The position numbers were made by a program, and so were the translations under genes. A DNA stretch of 64,000 nucleotides from Bolinopsis microptera. Its lineage: Eukaryota; Ctenophora; Tentaculata; Lobata; Bolinopsidae. The stretch is from positions 9,607,460 through 9,671,459 of the forward strand of contig NC_087083.1 in the NCBI RefSeq assembly GCF_026151205.1, read 5' to 3'. Below are positions 12,433 through 24,400 of the stretch, piece by piece. The stretch's first letter is position 1; each line of letters starts with the position of its first letter. The notes below the pieces were generated by a model. It was not told where the DNA came from. It did no database searches and saw only the letters and a program-made list of their open reading frames with translations.

Positions 12433-15400
12433 ATGACACGTACCACCACGTATGACCAGTCCTACCCTAACCACAACCCTGAACCTCGGGTGAACTACTA
12501 CGACTTCCCTTCACTTCAATGGAGAAACTTCAGGACCATCCGGAAGAAGCCTGGTATGGTGGTGATCGAGTTGATTTTAATTTGATCGTATTTGGTTTAT
12601 ATATAATTCAGAGAACGGGGATGAACCACACTATTCACCTGTTGCCACAATTTTCGAACTATTTATTATTAATTGGCATTTTTTGAAAATAGTCACACCA
12701 TAATAATATGTCGATATGAAAATTAAAAACATATTATAATATAACCGATCTTAAAGATAGAAAATTGTGGTTCTTTGACATGCAAAGTTTTAACCTTGCG
12801 TTTCTAACCTTGTGTTTCTAACCTTTTGTTTAAAACTTGTGTTTCTAACCTTGTGTTTCTAGAACCTTGTGTTTCTAAATTTGTGTTTCTAACCTTGTGT
12901 TTCTAACCTTGTGTTTCTAACCTTGCGTTTCTAACCTTGTGTTTTTAACCTTGTGTTTCTAACCTTGTGTTTCTAACATTTTGTTTCTAACCTTGTGTTT
13001 CTAACCTTGAGTTTCTAACCTTGTGTTTTTAACCTTGTGTTTCAGCCCCACATCGTGTGGTTGAGTTTGACAGACCTCCTGGTCTGGGTATGGGCAGCAT
13101 GGTGTCTGACAACTGGTACCGCTTCCACCTCGGGCATCTCACCAAACCAACTATCTTCAAAGAGGGTAATTGTTTTGTATTTCCATCTAGTTTTCAGTTT
13201 GTATCAGTGGTAAGTGGTAACTGGTAGACTGACACAGTTATGTCACAGTTATGTCACAGTCATGTCACAGTTATGTCACACTTCACAGTCATGTCACAGT
13301 TATGTCACAGTTATGTCACAGTCATGTCACAGTTATGTCACAGTCATGTCACAGTCATGTCACAGTTATGTCACACTTCACAGTCATGTCACAGTTATGT
13401 CACAGTTATGTCACAGTCATGTCTGATGTCACATCTTTCTGTCAATGTGTTTTGATTATATTCTAGCTCGTGTCACTCTTCTGTTTGTCTCTGTGGTTAC
13501 TTAAGTACCTCTTGAAGACTGAGATACTAACTACAACACATTTAAGATATAAAAAAGAAACATGTGCGGTGTGCCATGCATTTAGATTATTTAGTGATCT
13601 GAAGTTCTGACTTCATTCAGACAATCCCTCTGTCGTTGTATATTTTAAAAGTTGGGCTGTACTCCTTTATCTTGTTGAAAAGTCGCACTAGCTAATTTCA
13701 TGATTCATTAGAAAATGAAATGAAATGAAATGAGGTGTTTAATATCCCGCTCATATGAATAACCCAACAACACAAGGAAGAGGTTAACCATGTCAGAGCG
13801 CTGACTGTGAGTAATGTGAAGCAACTGTGGTAAAATGAACCAAAGTATAACTCAAAAGGCGCTTAAGACAAATTAATAACATCTTTTATTGTAAACACCC
13901 CCAACTAAACTAAAAGAAACAGAAACCATAACAATACGTGTAGGTATAATAAATGATAATACAGTACATGATCAACAAAAAGAGAGACAGATCCTAGAAA
14001 GGTAGAGATCCATAACATTAAATGGGAGTGCAGTAGAAATAAAAGATGTTCTTGTAAGTGAAACTTGGAAGAAAAGCAAAAACCGTGATTGACTATTCCA
14101 GGGTTCTTGTAACAACCGTATTTCGCTGAAGCATGTGGCTTCAGCTTCGTCACATTCTTGGGGGAGGGTTGGGGCAATAGGTGTGGCTCGACAGTCTTTT
14201 CTAAAAATTTGACCTTTTATTCTTGGCACATTTACAGAGATGTCAAGATCTTTCGTACCTGATCATTACTTTGCCAAACTGATTCTGTATCCACTACACA
14301 CATTGTAATTGCCTTTTAGGAACAGTGTGCAATGTGAACTATTGGGGTTAAAGACACGGGCTTGTAAGTGAGATGGTTGGTATTAGGGTTAAAATCACTG
14401 GAGTCCGTGGCTCGATGTATATTCACTATTAGGTAAAAAGTCTATAGTGGAGGAGGTTTTATCAAATAATTCAATTAATTAGCTCAAATGTAAAAAAAAC
14501 AAGACAAGTTTTTAAAAGGTTGGGACACAAAAAATGAGAATAAAGATAGCGTACCACCGAAAAAATATTCGCCTTAGATTTATAATTTTTTCAGAATTGT
14601 CGATTGAAATAACAGAAAATTCCCTCCGAAACAAATAGTGTATTAAAACATCACACTAACATGAACATTCCATCTCTACCAATCAAACTTGTAATGGGGG
14701 TGATGCAACGTCAATTAATGTCAGTATTCCATAAAAACCCCAAACTGACATTGACATTAATAGACATTAATTGACATACTTGACATTAATTGACATTAAT
14801 TGACATTAATAGACCATAATTGACATTACTTGACTTAATCTGACAATTAATTTGACATTAATTTGTCTTGAAATTTGAGATTATCATTAATTCGATAAAT
14901 ATTCAAGATATTCTCGTCTATGTAAGTTAGACCGGTTCAAAAAAACAAAATGTCCTGAATAATTATGAGTATGTTCTTATCTGTTGATCCTTAGCTTCAA
15001 AGACCACCAAAAAAATTTCAGCTTCCAACTCTTCCATCTTCGGTCCCCACCGGCCATGCCCATATTTTATTGGTTTCTTATACAGGTAAAATATCTAGAA
15101 TCGGTTTTTTTTAGTATGAAGGAGTAATGTTAGCTGTTTAAGATTCGTTATTCAAATATAAATGTCATGAAGGCATTTCGTTTAATGTGGGTTTTAAGTT
15201 CTGATGATGTTGAGAACCACGCCCTTGGATGGCCACGCCCATTTAAGAAAATTTAATTTCGGAAAACCGTATTATTTTAGTTTTATTGTTTAATGATCTG
15301 AATTTATTCACATTTCACATTTCCATATGTGATAGTAGTGAATAAATTGATGATATAAACGTTCTAAAGTGCTAAAAATATGGTAGAACTACATAATCTC

Positions 15401-18400
15401 TGGTCGAAAAATATCGTGTCAATTAATGTCAGTATTCCAAAATTTTGCAAAACTGACATTGACATTAATTGACATTAATTGACATTAATTGACATTAATT
15501 GACATTAATTGACATTAATTGACGTTGCATCACCCCCCTTGTAATCAAGGTACTCAGTAACATTCCATCTCTAACAATCAAACGTAAACTTGTAATCAAG
15601 GTACTCAGTAACATTCCATCTCTACCAATCAAACTTGTAATCAAGGTACTCAGTAACATTAAGGTGCATGGTAGGTCCACCGTAGAAATCCAGCACGAAG
15701 ATGTTCTGTATGTTGAGCTTGTAGAAAGCAAACCCGTGACTGACTGGCCAGTTCTTGGTTGCAGGGTGTCTTGTGAACATACCGTATTTCGACCATGTGA
15801 CTTCAGCTTCGTCAGTTACTTTCTCCATCTCTCCTGCGGAAGGTGGAAGTTAAATTGGTGATGGGGGGGGGGGGGGGGGGGGGGGAGGTAATTAGAGGTG
15901 CTCGACAGTATTTTTCTAAAAATTTGCCTAAAAACTTTAAGTACAATACCTGACAACATTACTTTGCCACATCTCGGATCGTCGTTATCCACACCATTGT
16001 CATTGCACCAGTGAGTAAACTCGGAACTGTAGCCAAATGTAACTTTGGGGTCCTTCAGGAAGTCCTGTGCTTGTATCTCCAGGTGAGAGGTGTAGATACA
16101 GGGTACTCCTGGAGGTGGCCGTGGGGTCGATGTTATATCACTATCAGGGGAGAAGTTGTAGTGGGAGACCGGGGAGGTTTTAATCAAAGAAATCAATTAA
16201 AATACCACCCTACCACGAGATCAAACCAAACTCACCAGTTGACAAGGTCTCATTCCACAGTCCATCAGCCACATCCTTGTTCTGTCCAAAAGGGAACCCA
16301 TCCAGAAAAGAAGACTGTGTAGCTAGGATGCTGACATTAGAGAACTTTACCATCCAGCGAGCATTCCCCACTAGATCCTGGTGGGGAGGTGGTGGTTCTG
16401 GCTCTCTTAGGACCGGTACTGGCTCTCTTAGGACCGGTACTGGCTCTCTTAGGACCGGTACCGTGAGGGTGAGGGGGAGGAGGAGGAGGAGGATGGCTAT
16501 CTGGAGTAGACACTTCATAACTACTGTCAGGGAGGGAGTAAGAGGGTTTTTTAATGGAATATCCAAATTTATATAAATATATCTATATGATCTATCCGAT
16601 TACTGGCGGTATTGAGGAATCGTACGATATTCTTAATATGTTTGGCAGTACTACAAGCAAAATAATACTGGGAAATTCTGTTGGACTGTAACATTTCCTC
16701 GCGATTGATGAAATTTAAAGACTTCGGTCAAAAAGTGCATACTTTCACTCTGGCGAATCAGGAGCAACACTGTATGTGAAAAAGGAGCCACACATTGTAC
16801 GTGAAAAAAGAACGGCACAAGAAGCCATATTGTACCTGAAGACGGCACAAGGAGCCAAATTGTACCTGCAACGCAGCAACTTAATAAATAACGCAGCAAC
16901 TTAATAAATAAAATAAAATACAGTTCACCTTACAGGCATGCCGTGAAGAATTGTTGAAGTTCCTTACGTTAGTTTACCGTGACATTATTTATCTCTCAGC
17001 TGATGTTATATTAGCCGTGTGATTCTTTGTTTGTTGGAATTGAAAGCAAAGTCTTATCTGTTTAGTTGGTTGGAATTAGAAACATGGTCTTATCTGCTTG
17101 AAGTTGAGGTATTTAGTTTCACATTCCTGAGCTACTCTCAGCAATGTACCAGACCCTCTGTCAGAAAATGAAGCTGATTTGAGAATTTGTGAGTGTAAAA
17201 TTTGTGAGTGGTTCGGATCTAAGCCATGTCTTATTTTAAAGTTCAGAGTAAATCAGCAAAAAAGCAAAGTAAAATGAAATTGACAACACAAAGCCGGAAA
17301 ACATGTGTTAAGACGACATCCTGGCATTATTTTGACATTTAATTCAATATAAGATTATCTAACACGAGACTAACAATACCAAATCTACAAAAGGAGCTCA
17401 AGATTGTAACTAAGAAAATTAAAGTATGTTTTCTAAAATTCTATAAGATCATTCACGTTACATGATATAGCAGGATAAAACAGGAAATTTGATAGGACGG
17501 ACAGACCATCTGAAATTTGTTATTTAGTACCCTGTGATTTTATCGCTAGAAGAGTTGATATATGCTTAAGGAGCACGCTATTGTTTAGGTCATGCAACAC
17601 TTTCTACCTTTGTTCATTAGATCCTCAAATATTATCAAATTACTACTGAAGTACTGAATACCAAGTTTATAATACCAACTATTATACTACAAAGAAATTC
17701 CACGTTATATCAAATTAATGTTTAATTACCAAGTAAAACCAAGTTGTATAAAGTATTAGGTCTTATCAATTATCATAGGAAAAAATAATATGTATCTGTA
17801 AACTATAGTTAATGTACTGCATACAATTTAAATGTTCGAATTAGTATTTACTATCATTATTCTTAAATTATACTTTCATCCCTCCAAATGTGGTCTACAA
17901 GTTCAATTCTTTATCAGAGGCGCAGGCATTTACTTAATTGTCAACTAATTAACTAATTACACATTCCAGGTAGCGAGAGTATTCCAGCACCCAAGAAAGA
18001 GGAACTGATCGACATGGACGATATTCGGGACATTGTTAAAACTAAAACTTTAGTTTCAACAAACAAGTCTTTCTATAAGAGCTTACCCATGGTATGTTGA
18101 AAACGTTCATTCGTGAATTTAAATGTGATCAATTTGGAACGATCTGTGGATTCACTATTAAAACAAAGATTTTAGTAAAACACTGGTTTTAGTAAAACAC
18201 TGGTTTGACTTCTTTTTAACACACAATTATAATTGCTGCTTCAAGACCACGTGCTATTAAACCCAGGTGAAGACAGTGCCACCTAATATGGAGGGAGTTA
18301 AGAGACCCTTGGACCAGGTCTTCGTTCATGATCGTCCCGGAGATCTCCCCCAACTTTCTAGAGTCCCTCGTTGTACAAGGTTTGTAGTATTACTCTTTTT

Positions 18401-21400
18401 CATGCTCGGTGGACTTTGGAAAGTCTTTTGGTGTATTTTGTGTGAATAGAATCCTGGCTTCGCCATGTGATATTGCGCGCACTACGCTTTAGTTGTAACG
18501 CGCGAGCCTTTATTTATTGTACAAATATCATACAAAAGTATCCACTATGACATAAATGTGTTTCAATATTTTCTTGAATCGATCACTTTATTTTGATCTT
18601 TTTTATTTATATTTTGTCTTATTTAAACTGCTCAATTATAAAAACTAGACATGACTATTGTAAAAGAAAGTAATTATTAGTTTGGCTACTTTGTTGAACT
18701 ATATTATCAAGCCAACGTTAATTTCGATTAAAAGACCTTCTCTTCTTTAACCCATTAGGGACGACGAGTTTTAAAGTTTGCCGATTTTGATGCCGTTTAA
18801 CACACTAGGTCTCTTTACAGCAAAAATGAGATATCCAAAAAAGCTAATCTGTATCTCGTTTACTTTAAAAGATACAGCTATGGTCGCATGCGACCCACTC
18901 GTCCGGGTCGCAAACGACCCATCACGGTTTTTCGGCTTTAACTTCTGAAACAAAGACGTTAGGATAAAATAAAAACTGTAGCATAAGTTAAAAACATATG
19001 GTCAATACTGTGTAACTCTAACTTTTTAAAAATAAAGAATTTGGGTCATTAACGACCCACTCGGCTCACTTGCTTATTACTACATATGTCCATGTAACTT
19101 CTTGAATTCAGCCTAAAGCATGACATCATAAGTTCAAAATCGCCTCTCAGCAAGTGATAATCATCATAAACGGCGAAAAATCGGTTAAATGGGTCATTAG
19201 CGACCCACTAGGACCACAAAATTGATTAATTAAATATAATGTTGTCAAACTTTTACAAATATTAGTATAAAAACATGTTATATCTTGGTCATTACTCCTG
19301 TACGTTGATTTAACTTTTAAAATCGATCAACTGGGTCAATAACGACCCACTCGGAAGTTGAACCACGACATTAATTATCAGTATCATGTTGTTCTACCAT
19401 CAAGAAAGACACTCGTAGGTCTTAATTCCACGCAAACCACGGGTGGCTGACTACTAGCCCTTCTGAGATCTGGAGTCTCACGGTAATCTGCAGATCACGT
19501 CACCCAATGACTGACGAATAATGGGCAGAATTGGATTGATAGGTAGGTGAGTTTATCAGCTGTTAGTATACGACCGTAATGTCGTGAGACAGCAAACAAC
19601 GTGCCTATCTTTTCCCGATACCTAAAAAGTCCAAGAAGAACTATACAACTGCTGGATTCAGATTTCAGATGGCTGCATCTACTCTCTTCGCAGCTCCCTT
19701 TGTTTACTTCTTAGGGGCCGTTCATATATAACGTAATCACTTATTGGACAATTTTTACGCCCCCCCCCCCCCCCCCCCCCCACCACATAGCTATTAGTAT
19801 TATGTCAAAATTACACAAGCGTAATCATTTGGAAACTCCCCTCCCTCTCGGCCGATTACGTAATACTTGTTTTCGTTTTGAAAGCTGCCTCGTTGTTGCG
19901 GGGTTTGTTACCCACAACGAGGTAGTTGTCTGAGAGATTGCAGGTTGCAGCACCGCCAGCCAAATGGGGGAGGGGGGGGCTTTTACCTTGTCCTTCTTCA
20001 CAGAGCTGTAGAATGTAGATGTAGCCATCTGAATGCAACAGTTGTTTAGTTATTCTCGTACTTTCTAGGAATGAAAAAAAAAACAGATTGGCATGTTGGA
20101 TTAGAATATGCAATTTGACCACTCGTCTTTCAGTATTTACCCAAGGTTACATGATATCTCGTATACTTCGTTCAGGGGATTTTTCTTGAGTGACATGATC
20201 TGATCACCGTGGGACCCTGGGTCTCAAGCGGTGGGTTGTAGCAGGTCGTTTACCAAGATTCGAAATTGACGAAAAAGGTAACAGAATCTAATAAGCAACA
20301 ACAACAGCATGGCTATTACTTAGCAAGTTAGGAACGAGGGCCGATTCCTTTTCTTTTGCGGCACGGCCACGGTCCTTTCGGTACAGATTTCCACGCACCA
20401 TAGTATTAGTCAGGACGCAACTCCAGGCATATGCAGTAGTGTTATTCTCGCAGCTCTTTGATGAGTGATGACGGCCCTTCAGTTGGCCCTGGATCTTAGA
20501 AGGGCTAGTAGTCAGCCACCCGTGGTTTGCGTGGAATTAAGACCTACGAGTGTCTTTCTTGATGGTGGAACAGCATGATACTGATAATAATTGATGAGGT
20601 GGTTCAACTTCCGAGTGGGTCGTTATTGACCCAGTTGATCGATTTTAAAAGTTAAATCAACGTACAGGAGTAATGACCAAGATATAACATGTTTTTATAC
20701 TAATATTTGTAAAAGTTTGACAACATTATATTTAATTAATCAATTTTGTGGTCCTAGTGGGTCGCTAATGACCCATTTAACCGATTTTTCGCAGTTTATG
20801 ATGATTATCACTTGCTGAGAGGCGATTTTGAACTTATGATGTCATGCTTTAGGCTGAATTCAAGAAGTTACATGGACATATGTAGTAATAAGCAAGTGAG
20901 CCGAGTGGGTCGTTAATGACCCAAATTCTTTATTTTTAAAAAGTTAGAGTTACACAGTATTGACCATATGTTTTTAACTTATGCTACAGTTTTTATTTTA
21001 TCCTAACGTCTTTGTTTCAGAAGTTAAAGCCGAAAAACCGTGATGGGTCGTTTGCGACCCGGACGAGTGGGTCGTATGCGACCGCAGTTAGTAAACAGCG
21101 TCTAGCTCTGTTTGTGAACATCTGATTATCACGGGCTTTTCATATGTCTCAAGGAAATTGTTGCCCGCAACTATTTTGTCCTCAACAAAATAAGCCTACA
21201 TAAAGTTTTAATGTCCCAATCAAGGCAAGAAGTAAAGTGAAATATTTTCCAATTATGACGACTAATTAGCCTAATTATTTAGTTGTTAGTGATTAATTGG
21301 GTCTCGACTGGAAAGTCAATAATGTAGCCCAATAAATTTTGAGCACATGTGCGAAAGATTCGTTGCGTTTAGTATTATGGTTTGTCCTCTATAGCCTCTA

Positions 21401-24400
21401 GAAAAGGTGGGTCGTAAACGACCCTATCGTCCCTAATGGGTTAAAGCAGACCGCCAGCTTGTTTTTAATATTATCTACCGAACAAAGTCAAACTGAGAAG
21501 TATTGAAATAAAATATGGAGCTCACATGCACTATAAACATTACTCCAAGGTCAGCAATATATTGTTAGATGGTTTCAGTGTTTGTTTAAGAAAGTTGGTG
21601 GTTACTAAGTTTGATCCATTGTCCATGAGTATTGGATGTCGTCCTTTCCACCGATGTGCATCGCCTGCAAAATAGAAATGTCAGGTAATCATTTACATTT
21701 TATTTAGTTACCTGAGAACGATTCAACTTTTGTGGAAATATACTTGGAAAAATGGAAAATCTATCATAAGATTGAAGATAACAAAAAACATAAGTCTGGC
21801 TCACCTCTAATCTCCACACCTAATATTGCTGCTGCTCACCCCATCCTTCACTCCTTGTGTCTCTCCGAACCTCTTACTCTTCAAACCGCACACTTTTGTT
21901 GCTATCTCTTGAGACACGGCCACGCAGCCCGCTTCTGCTGCACAAATCTGGGGAAACGTTTCTTAAGCTATGAAAGTCGGTTTCTTTTAGAGATATTTGG
22001 ACATAAACGTATAATGAACTTTTCCGGAACTCTCATATAAGTTTATTCTGTCACATTTCACTGAAATAAAATTTCTAAAATCATCATTTCATAAAATAAC
22101 CTACCTCTAAACAATCCTGAATAGTGTTAACATCCGGGACTGACTTAATATCAGCACCCAGATACTCGTAGTTCTCCTTCACACATCCGCACTCTTGAGT
22201 GTTGCATGCCTTGGTCTTGGTGGAGTTACCCTGGCATTCTGCTCCCCCGAATTTCGGGGCAGGAGTGTCGCATTCCCTGGTTTTGGTCTGGTTTCCTCCT
22301 CCACACTCCGCGGAACAATCGCTCCAGTTACCAAAGACGCCCCAGCCGCCGTCAACTGGGGGTTATCGGGAACTAGAAACACTTTATCTTCAAGTTTGAA
22401 ACAGTAAATATCGACTTGGTACACAGCAACTTGTCAACTTGTGCGTCAGACATATTATGTAGAGGTTTAAAATAGTCGTTGTGGATTGGATCACCAAACC
22501 AATTTTATGTAGTTATGTGCCGAGTCTCACAATTTAGAGTGCATTACCAAGAAAATGGCAAATTGCAAACATGAGAATCTCAAAACTTAGACTCTAGATT
22601 CAACATGGCTAGCTTGCATGAACTTGGAAATCACTCCTAACCTGGGCAGGGAGCATTATTACAAGTTTTAGTCTCTGTTTCGTTACCCTCACAATCATTT
22701 CCTCCAAAAGTAGGTCTGGGATTATCACACTTCCTGCTCCTGCTCACCCTTCCTCCCCCACACATCACACTACAATCACTCCAGGTGCTAAACAAGCCCC
22801 ACCTTCCATCTCGAGTTGTGGCTGTGAACAGGGTATCTGGTGTAAGGTGACGTCACTGATCTTATGACGTGACGTCATATAAACCATGAAATGACGTCAC
22901 ATACTACGTAACATGACGTCACGCCAGATACCCTGTTCACAGCCACAAGACGATAGGTTGAGATTGTTTGAAAACTGGAGTGATAATAGCGGATTGTAGC
23001 ATGATATGCAGGAGGAAACACGACGCAAAAGTGTAATAACCCAGCTTTGAAGGAAGGAAACGGAGACTAAAACTTGCAATCTGGCGTGACGTCACATGAT
23101 GCGTGACGCTATTTCATGATGTACAGGGCATTATGTATTATACTAGCATTGTCATCCCTAATAACCTAATAAACTAATATCATGCCCGATCCTAATTAAT
23201 TATATATACCGCGACAGTTAAATTTAGCTTAATCCCCCGTGTGAGGAAACTAACCTGAGTGACAAGCTAAGAATACATCCTCACTATGGTCACAGTTGTG
23301 TTCTCGAGTAACATTGCACGTGGACCACGTATTACCACTACACTTCACGCTATCCACTTTTATCTTCAATTTCATTTGTAGATCCTTGAAAATTGTACCT
23401 AAAACGGGAAATTTGGGTTCATGGAAGTTTCTTATAGAAATATAGATTGCCCCAAAGTTTCAACCCTTAGATGTCAGATATGATTCAAAAGTTATTCAAT
23501 CCAGAATTAAAATAATCCATAACAAAAAGATAATACCACCCGTATTCACACTCAGAATTGAGTTTAGTCATTTTCCAATACGAGATTGGGGACGGGTTCT
23601 ATAAACAAACAAACAAACAGACAAACAAACAAACAGAAATATGATAAAAAGGAACCGTTTCTGTAAGAAAGTGCAGCGTGTCGTCCTATGTTCCTACAAA
23701 CAGCATTTGCTGAGTTGTTACTCCACTTGTCGTTACAAACGGTACCCCCTTCAAACATCAGCAGTCCTTCTTGGTCGTCTTCTATCACGGTACCGGTGCT
23801 GTCCACCAAGTAGAACTCTGTGATTCGTTAAAATGTTACACTTCAAAATGTAACACTCGCTGTTACACTTGAAAGTTTCACACTCACCGTTACACTTGAA
23901 AGTTTCACACTCACCGTTACACTTGAACGAGTTACACTCACCGTTACACTTGAACGTGTTACACTCACCGTTACACTTGAAAGTTTCACACTCACCGTTA
24001 CACTTGAACGTGTTACACTCACCGTTACACTTGAAAGTGTTACATGCCCTGCTCTGCTTCTTATCCCCCACGCATTCTGCTCCTCCGTATTTGGGTGCCG
24101 GATTAGTACAGGTCCGGGCCCGGGTCTGGTTACCTCCATCACATCCTGCACTGCATACTGACCACTTCCCGTACGGGGTCCAACCTCCGTCACGTTTAAT
24201 TGCTGTGAGGTAGGGAGTTAATCAGAAAGTGAAACTGAGTTTAGTCCATGGTGATATTTAGTTTATCTTACAGAGAAATATTCATTTAGTTAGTTTTCAA
24301 TGAGGACATCTAGCCTGTGGTATCAAATTATATAAATAATAAATTCAATTAGATCACAAAATCAGTCAAAATTATATGCTAAACATAACTTTGTCTCACA

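Noticed and set aside
13214-13466. Three overlapping plus-strand frames with MSQLCHS repeats
   Set aside because: Artefact of the 12-bp minisatellite in intron 2.
16277-16576. Plus-strand open frame opposite CREG exon 1
   Set aside because: Shadow of the CREG coding strand; its Arg/Gly-rich repeat mirrors the VPVLREP repeat.
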